From Closterium sp. Naga37s-1 (lineage: Eukaryota; Streptophyta; Zygnematophyceae; Desmidiales; Closteriaceae), in contig CANJKZ010000775.1 in assembly GCA_947471745.1 (NCBI GenBank), positions 255,501 to 319,500 of the forward strand: DNA of 64,000 nucleotides, in the 5' to 3' direction. The translations under genes were made by a program, and so were the position numbers. Shown here piece by piece: positions 56,786 to 64,000 of the stretch. The first letter of the stretch is position 1. The number at the start of each line of letters is the position of its first letter. The notes under the pieces were generated by a model that was not told the origin of the DNA, made no database searches, and saw only the letters and a program-made list of their open reading frames with translations.

Positions 56786-59709
56786 ATGTCGGCGGTCGAC
56801 GCGGCGTGGCAGCGCCTCAAGGCCGCCACCGCGCCCGCAGCCATGGCGGGAAGCAGACTCTCCGCCGCTTCCGCCGCCGCACCTCCCGCACAGCCGCGCG
56901 GAGATGGAGGCGGAAGCGCAATAGCCGCCGCTTTAGACGGTGGAGCGGCAGGTTCCGCGGATCTTGCGGTGCAAGCGACGGCGGGAAATCCGGGCGAGAC
57001 GGTGAAGCTGCGCGACGCGCGCGTGGAGCTGATTCTGACGCAGCGGCTGCGGCAGCGCGGGGCCGCGCAGACGGCGAGCGGCGGCAGCGCGGCGAAGAAA
57101 CCCGTCCCTGTGAGTGGCGCGCGCGAGGTTCAGTGCGGTGCTGCGATGTGTAATGCTTTGCTACCGCCACAGCCACAGGCTGCCGGAATCAGGCAGATCA
57201 GGTGCATAAGTGCCCCTCTCAACGTCCCCTAACGCTCCTCACCTCCACGTCGTGCCTCTCACACACCCCCCCTCCCCTCCCCACCTTCTGCGTCCTCCCT
57301 TCCCCCAACCTTCAGTCGTGGGTGTGGGACCAGGGCTTGAAGCCCCTTACCGCTCCTCACCTCGTGTCTCCCACACCGTCACCACCCCCCCCCCCCCCCT
57401 CTCCCCACCTTCTGCCTCCTCTCTCCCTCCCTCCATCGTCCAGTCGTGGGTGTGGGACCTGGGCCTAACGCGTTGACTTTTGAGTCGACTCAAAAGTCAT
57501 CGTCCAGTCGTGGGTGTGGGACCTGGGCCTAACGCGTTGACTTTTGAGTCGACTCAAAAGTCATCGTCCAGTCGTGGGTGTGGGACCTGGGCCTAACGCG
57601 TTGACTTTTGAGTCGACTCAAAAGTCATCGTCCAGTCGTGGGTGTGGGACCTGGGCCTAACGCGTTGACTTTTGAGTCGACTCAAAAGTCATCGTCCAGT
57701 CGTGGGTGTGGGACCTGGGCCTAACGCTTCTCACCTCCACGTCGTGCCTCTCACACCACCCCCCTCTCCTCCCACCTTCTGCCCGTCCCCCCACCCCCCA
57801 GTCGTGGGTGTGGGACCTGGGTCTGAGGCCCCTCCCACACTCTGCCCCCGATTCGGATGCTGCTGGCAGTGACGCGCGGGGAGAGAGGAGCGGCGGAAAG
57901 GCGGCTGGGGGAGCGGAAGGAGCATTGGGGAGTGCAGAGAGGGGGGGGGCGGGGCAGGCAGAGGGTAGAGGGGATGATGGGGTGCGGGAGGGGGGGAATA
58001 TGGAGGTGGACGAGGGGAATGGTCGAAGGAGTGGGGAGGGGAACAAGGAGGGGGACGTGGCAAGAGAGAATACCACTGCTGCTGCAGCAGCAGGTGCAGA
58101 GCGGGCGGCAGCAGCAGCGGCGGCGTTGAGAGCGACACAGGCAGCAGCAGGGGGGGCAGTGGTGGACGACTCCAAAGTGCAGGTGCGTGCAGGGGGACAG
58201 GGGGATTAGGGAGCTTCGTCCTGGTACTTGTGGCGATCCTTCGAGCTCTTTCCGCTGAGCCTGTCCCTCACACCTCCCCATGATTTGTTTATTCAACTCT
58301 ACTTGCTCTGGATCTTGATGCTGCCCCACTGCGCATTGCCCCCGGGCCAATGCACGTGCTACAGGTGCGGGAGGTGGTGGACTTTGCAGGGGAGGCGGTG
58401 GAGGTGGTGCGGGTGCTGGACGCGCGCTCTAAAGAGGCTGCTGCTGCCAAGCGCAAGGCCGACATGCAGGTGAGGGAGAGAGGCAAGAGGAAGGTGAGAG
58501 GCGAGAGGAAGTGCAATGAAGCAGCCTCTGCTGCATGGGGCAAAGCAGGTGAGCGCCCATGTTCCACTGTCGTCGCTTGCCCTTCACTCATGCTCTCAAG
58601 AGTGCTCTCCCTCTGCTGCTCCACGCCGCGTCTCCACTCCACATCCTCCCTCTCCCCTTCCTGGCCTCACCCCTCCTCGTTCTCTCTCCCCTCCCCGCCC
58701 TCTCCCGTCACTGCCCTGTCCCCGTCCCCCGCATGGCTGGCAGGCGTTGACATCGAAGGGGTTGGACGCCATATTGGCGCAGATGGAGAAGAAGAAGAAA
58801 CTCAGCTCAACATCCTTGACAAGTCGCTGCTGCTCCACAACCCATCTTTACATCCTCTCTCTCCCCTCTCCGCCCTCTCCTGTCCCCCGCATGGCTGGCA
58901 GGCGTCGACATCAAAGGGGTTGGACGCCATACTGGCGCAGATGGAGAAGAAGAAGAAACTCAACATCCTCGACAAGTCACGCAAGGTGAGCGAGCCGTGC
59001 AAGGTGTGTGCCCGGGCTGAGAATGGACAAGTCACGCAAGGTGAGTGCACACAAGACAGGACGTTCTGAGCATTCTCAGAGTGCGCGTAATGCACGGACG
59101 AGAAGCGGTAGCCTAACGGAAGAGTGGTGACGGCGAGTGCTCAGTCTGTAAGAGATCCCAAAAACTGATTCCACGACACGCAGTGTGGTTGCAAAGGTAC
59201 CAGAGAAGCAGTGTCACTCCCACTCATGTAGCTCTGCCCTTTCTCCCCCTCCAACCGCCCGCCCATCTTCCAGGACTGGAGCGAGCACAAGGAGGGAGTG
59301 GGTGTGGCAGTGCGGTTGGAGCAGTGCAGCACTGGCCTCTTGCTCCCTCTCACTCCATCCCCCCTTTCCCAAACCTCCCCGTCCTCTGCTGCCCACCAGA
59401 ACTGGAGTGAGTATAAGGAGGGAGCTGGTGTGGTGGTGGAGTTGGAGGGGCGTCGCAGGAGCACTGGCCTTCGCCTCTCACTCCATCTCCAACCACCCTT
59501 TCTCCCCACCCCCCATCGCACAGGACTGGAGTGAGTACAAGGAGGGCACGGGCGTGGTGGAGGAGTTGGAGGAGTACAGGAGGAGCGGTGCCACGTACAC
59601 GGAGAAGAGGGCGTTTCTGGGGCAGGCTGACCTGCGCGAGTACGAGCGCGAACGCGATGCCAAGCTGGCTGCGCAAGCCAGGAGAGCACGGCCGGGGGGA
59701 GTGGATTGA
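56786..59709 (+). CDS. SWC5: BCNT/CFDP1-family protein (SWR1-complex subunit SWC5)
   Basis: Chromatin-remodelling subunit: yeast Swc5 belongs to the SWR1 complex that exchanges H2A for H2A.Z. Exons 56786-57109, 57802-58182, 58365-58469, 58902-58985, 59524-59709, all joining in phase 0, give 359 aa. The N-terminal two thirds are low-complexity Ala/Gly and acidic sequence, as usual in this family. The diagnostic BCNT-C domain is in the last two exons: KGLDAILAQMEKKKKLNILDK, then DWSEYKEGTGVVEELEEY...YTEKRAFLGQADLREYERERDAKLAAQARR. The start is the first ATG of the exon (MSAVDAAWQRLK). Exon 2 begins SWVWDLGLRPL; at least six copies of that exon start with acceptor lie upstream. Exons 4 and 5 also have partial copies on one or both sides. 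Confidence 0.88.
57314..57360 (+). pseudogene. First decayed copy of BCNT exon 2 start
   Basis: After TTCAG it reads SWVWDQGLKPL, close to SWVWDLGLRPL of the working exon at 57802, then diverges into intron-like sequence. Confidence 0.75.
57438..57725 (+). repeat. 64-bp tandem repeat: acceptor, exon start and palindrome
   Basis: Units at exactly 64-bp spacing (CAG at 57441, 57505, 57569, 57633, 57697), each with GTCCAG, the exon 2 start encoding SWVWDLGL, and, in the first four, a perfect 26-bp palindrome. The fifth unit lacks the palindrome. In frame the copies read SWVWDLGLTR and then TGA of TTGACTT, so using them would end the protein. Confidence 0.95.
57474..57499. repeat. 26-bp perfect palindrome, first of four
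   Basis: TGACTTTTGAGTC followed by its exact reverse complement. Repeated at 57538-57563, 57602-57627 and 57666-57691 as part of the 64-bp repeat. Confidence 0.95.
58744..58831 (+). pseudogene. Decayed copy of BCNT exon 4
   Basis: After GGCAG it reads ALTSKGLDAILAQMEKKKKL and then carries a 4-base insertion (AGCT-like) that shifts the frame before the NILDK part. The working exon is 58902-58985. No GTGAGC donor follows. Confidence 0.85.
59026..59046 (+). repeat. Copy of the BCNT exon 4 donor
   Basis: GACAAGTCACGCAAG plus GTGAG repeats the end of exon 4 and its donor (58971-58990) about 55 bp downstream. Confidence 0.85.
59274..59440 (+). pseudogene. Two decayed copies of BCNT exon 5 start
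   Basis: At 59274 (DWSEHKEGVGVAVRLEQ) and 59400 (NWSEYKEGAGVVVELEG), each after CAG, matching DWSEYKEGTGVVEELEE of the working exon at 59524. Both diverge after about 17 codons. Confidence 0.85.
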
Positions 59710-59749
59710 GTGGGTGGAGGTGGGTGGGGTGGAGTGAGTGGTAGAAGAG

Positions 59750-59989
59750 GGCTTTTCTTCAGGGGCTGGCCGGCATGCGCGAGTACGAGCGCGACGCCAA
59801 GCTGGCTGCTCAGGCGAGGAGACCACGGCCGGGGGGAGTGGAGTGAGTGGGTGGAGTTGGGTGAAGGTTGGTCGGGTGGAGTGGGTGGGAGAAGAGGGCT
59901 TTCTGGGGCAGGCTGACTTGCACGAGTGCGAGCGCGATGCCATGCTGGCTGCTCAGGCCCAGAGACCGCAGCCAGGGGGAGTGGAGTGA
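59750..59989 (+). pseudogene. Two downstream copies of the BCNT C-terminal end
   Basis: After the stop, two partial copies of the exon 5 end follow. The first sits behind TTTTCTTCAG (59753-59762) and reads MREYERDAKLAAQARRPRPGGVE, stop at 59844. The second reads FLGQADLHECERDAMLAAQAQRPQPGGVE, stop at 59987. They could be relics or alternative 3' ends. Confidence 0.8.
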
Positions 59990-59999
59990 AAGGGTGGAG

Positions 60000-60608
60000 A
60001 TGGTTTGCGGTGAGTGGAAGGCGGTGGAGTGCGGCCTGGGGTGGGGAGAGGTGCAAGTCAGGAGTGCCGCCTGACTGGTGCTCTGTGCAGTGGAGGCCCC
60101 CCTTCGTGGGAGTGCTGTAGGCCTGTAACACATTCTGTAGAAGTGGGACTTGTTGCCTTCGATAGAAAATACTACATGCAGTTCGAATGTGTTTCCTCCC
60201 AAGGCAAAAGCTTCAGATTGAGGCACTTTACATGGAGATTATTGGAGGTTTTAACTGGGATGACAACAAGCCTGAGGGCTCTCAAAATCCTGAACCTGTG
60301 TTGCTATGTGATGTGATGCACTCTAACTTGTAAGGGCCGTTTATTGGAGGCACTAAGGCAGTGCCCCTATCAGCATGGCTGCTCACCCTGCTAAGCCCAG
60401 GCACATTATTACGATTGGACCCTCTACGCCCCTACAGGAGAACAATGCCTTCCGGTTCTTGTCTTCTGCTGCTGACCCCTTTCCCATCACAACACCACAC
60501 CACACTAACCCACTCCACACCACACCACACCACACCACAACACACCACACCACACCACACCACTCCACACCACACTGCACTACACCTGCTGCCTTCCACC
60601 TACCTGCA
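60000..60608. other. Convergent 3' flanks of BCNT and tetraspanin A
   Basis: No gene seen. From about 60,205 the sequence is homologous to 62,700 onward as part of the tetraspanin tandem duplication. A CCACA-type microsatellite occupies 60487-60583. Confidence 0.6.
60487..60583. repeat. (CACAC)n-type microsatellite
   Basis: CCACA/CACCACA pentamer repeat on the plus strand, downstream of the tetraspanin A stop codon. The equivalent place by tetraspanin B (about 63,030-63,070) has only a few units, so expansion followed duplication. Confidence 0.85.
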
Positions 60609-61973
60609 TTAAACCTTCCCAAGAAAACCTTCACGCTGCTTGGCGCTGCGGTAGGCGCAGCAGCCAACAATGTAGATAACGAGCAGCAGCAGCGACACGC
60701 CCAGGCATACAAACGCCACAATGCGCCACTGATCGCGCAACATCTTGAGGAAAGCCGCCTTGCACGTGTCGCACCCGTAGCACAGCTTCGTGGGCTCGCT
60801 GCCGTACACCAGGCAGTCGCCGGTGAAACTGCCAGTTGAGATCGTGGAGTTGACTGTGGAAGCGAGCGCGGCGGCGGTGGCTGCGGTGGCATTAGCGGCC
60901 GAGGTGTTGGTCGGGAAGGCTGCGCGCGAGGTGGCGGTGAGGGACGCGGAGGGGCAGGACTGGGGGGGATAGCAGCAACCGGCCTGGGGAATGGGCGGGT
61001 GTGGGAGGTCGGGTGGAAGATCAAGGAAAGAGAAACGAAAGAATGAGGCCTCGACTCGTGGTGTGGGTTCTAAGACAAAAGACCGAGCAACCACCATGAA
61101 CCGGTGATGATAGCGATAGTGAGCCCATCTGTGGCACCTGGATAGGGGAGAGCGCTGAGGACGCAATCGTGTTGGTCTGGCTGAGCACGCCGCACGTGTT
61201 GCCCGCCGCGAGGCACGCCTGGATGGGCGCCCACTTGGACTGCTCCGTGACTTGGTTCTGTAGCCACGTGGAGAAATCCGTCGTATTCCATGAACCCACG
61301 GCCTTGTTCGACACCGCGTCCGCCGCCGCCTGATTCGTCACGATGAACGCGAACGCTGCCGCGCGACAATACCGGATGTGGGGTTGGAGGAGCGTGAGGG
61401 AGGGCGAAGGGAACGGTATGTGACGTGGCTCTCGTCTACGAAAAGGATGGGTGCGCAGTGGAGCTCGCAAAGTTAAGCTTAAACAAGTGTGAGTATCGAA
61501 GTTGGGCAGAAGAGTATAAGAGGGCTTCGTGTTGTACTACAATCGTACCTGTGAATCCGAGGAGCACCCATATAGCGATGAAGACTACAGCGAGGTAGAG
61601 GAAGAGCAGCCATGCAATGTCGTTAACGGCGCCAATAAACCCGGCAAGAGCCACGGCGAACAGCACGCTGCCGGCGAGTATCAGCGGGATTCGAATGATC
61701 TGCACGCACTCTGTCGCGCCGGCGCTGCGACTCGACGGGAGGAAGGGACACGAATTGAAAAATAGTGGGTTGAAGAGTCTGCGTTAGAGGTTGCTGGCGT
61801 GGAGGAAATTCAGTCATAACACTAACAATCATAAGCATCCATACTCTTTAGCAGCTCCTCACTATCCATTATAGTTACCGGGTGGTCATCCATATGCCTG
61901 TACCGATGAGGACTATCGACAACAAAACGACTAGCGCCGTCGTTATCGCCGTCAGCGTCTTCGCGACACCCAT
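60609..61973 (-). CDS. Tetraspanin-family membrane protein A
   Basis: Exons 61879-61973, 61549-61724, 61138-61355, 60609-60983; phases agree, 287 aa. Four membrane spans: LTAITTALVVLLSIVLIGTGIWM; IPLILAGSVLFAVALAGFIGA; WLLFLYLAVVFIAIWVLLGF running to FAFIVTNQ; and IVAFVCLGVSLLLLVIYIVGCC. The large extracellular loop between spans 3 and 4 has the plant tetraspanin pattern with GCCYPPQSC and CYGCDTCKAAFL cysteines. Tetraspanins organise membrane microdomains and partner proteins. The start is the ATG of MGVAKTLTA just before the first span. A tandem copy lies about 2.5 kb to the right. Confidence 0.87.
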
Positions 61974-63097
61974 GGAGCTTGATTGCGATTAACTTGGACC
62001 AGAAAGATGTCACACACGGGATTGAATCTGTCGATACACACAGAGACTGGAGAGTGACCGGTGATGAAACTTTCAGGTGATGAAGTGGCCTCGAGGCTGT
62101 ATGATATAGAATGGATGTCGAGTGCGAAGATATTCAGCTTTCCCATCGCAGTCCTCGCACTACGAAATCCGAGATCTTGGCGTCGTTTCTTTGAAGATTA
62201 CGTGCGAAAGAAGAATCGCTGCGCACGCAAGGGCGAAGCGAGGAAGGCCAGGCCGACTAGGACAGCGACGACACGGCAAGAACGGAAGGACTGAGATGCA
62301 TTCAAGGTGGTGAGCACAGCAGAGGTGGCCAGTAATGCAGCAGAAGAAATATACATTCCTTGATTCTTGCGCGCCACGAGATGCATTCAAGGGGGGCTCG
62401 ATCGGAAATATTTGGGCTGTGATGGGTAACCGGGCAGAGGCTTCAAGACGACCTCCCATCCCAGGTCTACCGCTGTGTCGCTTTACGCGAGTTGTGTCAT
62501 CAGCGAAATTCGTTAGGTTTCGCCTCGTGCGATGGAAAAGCATACTTTAATAATGTGGAGCAGAAGAGTCTGAGAGCTGGGGAGGGAAATCACGCAGGGA
62601 AAACATGTGAATGGTAACAGAAATGGGGCTCACTAACCATTACAAAAATGTTTTCAACGCATTTAAGAGAAGAGTGGAGTCCAAAAGTGTTTTGTAAGAA
62701 AAAACTTCAGATTAAGGCTACTATGTGGACATTAGAATGGAATTCAAAGCAGGCTAACAAGCCTGACGAGTCCTCCAGATACTGAATCTATGGTGCCCTG
62801 TGGGTACCGTACATATGTGCCACCATAACTTGCAAGGGCCTTTTATTGGAGGCACTAAGGCAGTGCCTCTTATCAGTAGGGCTGCTCACCCTTCTCGGGC
62901 TGCTAAGCCTACACACACTCATTATTTGCACTCCTCAATACTACCCCTCCACTGGAACACTATTCCTTCCTCCCACTTGTGCTCTTCTCCTGCTGGATCT
63001 CTCTTCCAACCTCACCTCCCCACTTTCACCACAACAAAGCACCTCATCAAACCGCACCACACACTGCACTACACCTGCTGCCTTCCACCTCCCTGCA
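61974..63097. other. Region between tandem tetraspanin genes
   Basis: Promoter side of gene A and 3' side of gene B. From about 62,700 it is homologous to 60,205 onward. Open frames at 62061-62294 (+, 77 codons) and 62198-62386 (-, 62 codons, partly hydrophobic) overlap on opposite strands; I recognise neither and see no splice partners. Confidence 0.5.
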
Positions 63098-64000
63098 TCA
63101 CACCTTTCCAAAGAATCCCTCCCGCCTCTTGGCGCTGCGGTAGGCACAGCAGCCAACAATATACACAACAAGCAGCAGCAGCGACACGCCTAGGCACACA
63201 AACGCCACCATGCGCCACTGGTCGCGCAGCGTCTTGAGGAACGCCGCCTTGCACGTGTCGCACCCGTAGCACAGCTTCGCCGGCTCGCTGCCGTACACCA
63301 GGCAGTCGCCTGTGAAACTGCCGGTTGAAATTGTCGAGTTGACTGCGGAAGCGAGAGCAGCGGCGGCGGCGGCGGCATCAGTGGTGTTCGCGGGGAGGTC
63401 TGCGCGCGAGGTGGCAGAGAGGGGTGCGGAGGGGCAGGACTGGGGGGGGTAGCAGCAACCGGCCTGGGGGAGGGGCGGGTGCGGTGGAAGAGGTCAGCTG
63501 GAAGGTGAACGGAACAGAAACGAGTAAATGAGAGGCGCTGATTTTCTAAAAGAGAAGGTGTAAATCGAAGCCGAAATAGTGAATAAAATGTGAGCGGCAT
63601 GTGCTGGCACCTGAATGTGAGCTGGTCTGTGGTACCTGGATGGCGGTGAGCGACGAAGAAGCAGTCGTGTTGGTCTGGCTGAGCACGCCGCACGTGTTGC
63701 CGGCCGCGAGGCACGCCTGGATGGGCGCCCACTTGGACTGCTCCGTGACTTGATTCTGTAACCACGTGGAGAAATCTGTCGTTTTCCACGAGCCCACGCC
63801 CTTGTTCGACACCGCGTCCGCCACCGCTTGATTTGTCACGATGAACGCGAACACTGTCGCGCGCGCACGCCGAATGGGGGAGGGTGAGGGGAGCGGTGTG
63901 TGACTTGGCTCTCATCTACGATGGATAGTTGTGAGAGCCGCGGAGCTCGCAAAGTTAATCTTAAATAAGTAGCGAAGGTGGGGTATCTACAAAAGGGACT
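63098..64000 (-). CDS. Tetraspanin-family membrane protein B, cut by window end
   Basis: Two 3' exons are inside the window: 63636-63853 and 63098-63463 (stop TGA). They encode FAFIVTNQAVADAVSNKGVGSW..., GCCYPPQSC, CYGCDTCKAAFL and the last span MVAFVCLGVSLLLLVVYIVGCC, very similar to gene A. The first of these exons is 218 bp in both genes; the last is 9 bp shorter here because of a shorter Ala-rich stretch. The first two exons lie right of the window. Divergence is mostly in the Ala/Thr-rich loop, intron and 3' flank. Confidence 0.87.

Noticed and set aside
62061..62386. 77-codon plus-strand and 62-codon minus-strand frames between the tetraspanins
   Set aside because: They overlap on opposite strands, with no domain, splice partner or conserved pattern I can recognise.

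Overview
The window looks like nuclear DNA of a streptophyte, most likely a charophyte green alga or an early-diverging land plant. That is an inference from the gene set: an LRR receptor-like kinase, an organellar M3A oligopeptidase with a long N-terminal transit-like region, a PRA1 protein resembling the plant PRA1.A group, a dCMP deaminase with a hydrophobic N-terminus, a BCNT/SWC5 protein, plant-type tetraspanins, and a Ty1/copia element primed by initiator-Met tRNA. Genes are GC-rich with many short GT-AG introns that are pyrimidine-rich on the sense strand. Exon chains below were built by eye and checked by reading phase at every junction.

Layout. 1-11758: a 21-bp satellite split by a complete 6,483-bp Copia element (1351-7833) with 819-bp LTRs that look identical and a 5-bp target duplication. 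11987-17945 (+): receptor-like kinase whose 5' exons lie left of the window, so satellite and Copia probably sit in one of its introns. 18655-40739 (-): TVP38/TMEM64 (VTT-domain) gene in nine exons; its fifth intron is 18.1 kb, almost all an 18-bp minisatellite of roughly 990 copies. 41655-48380 (-): 14-exon M3A oligopeptidase, 819 aa. 49107-49177 (-): tRNA-His(GTG). 49401-52272 (+): seven-exon PRA1, 210 aa. 52527-56184 (-): nine-exon dCMP deaminase, 386 aa. 56786-59709 (+): five-exon BCNT/SWC5, 359 aa. 60609-61973 (-): tetraspanin A, 287 aa. 63098 to the right edge (-): tetraspanin B, a tandem copy cut by the window end.

The genes are unrelated housekeeping or signalling functions with no shared pathway. 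What unites the window is its repeat biology. In at least four genes the 3' end of an exon together with its 5' splice site has been tandemly duplicated, from 2 copies up to 18 (42-bp unit) and 24 (28-bp unit). In five genes partial, usually decayed, copies of the exon 5' end plus its acceptor lie beside the working exon. The giant TVP38 array is the opposite: its sense strand is almost free of GT and AG. A second theme is a dispersed short palindrome (arms TTTTGAG / CTCAAAA, usually 4-nt spacer). Very long ORFs in 20.4-38.4 kb and in the other arrays are by-products of repeat periods divisible by three and are not called as genes.
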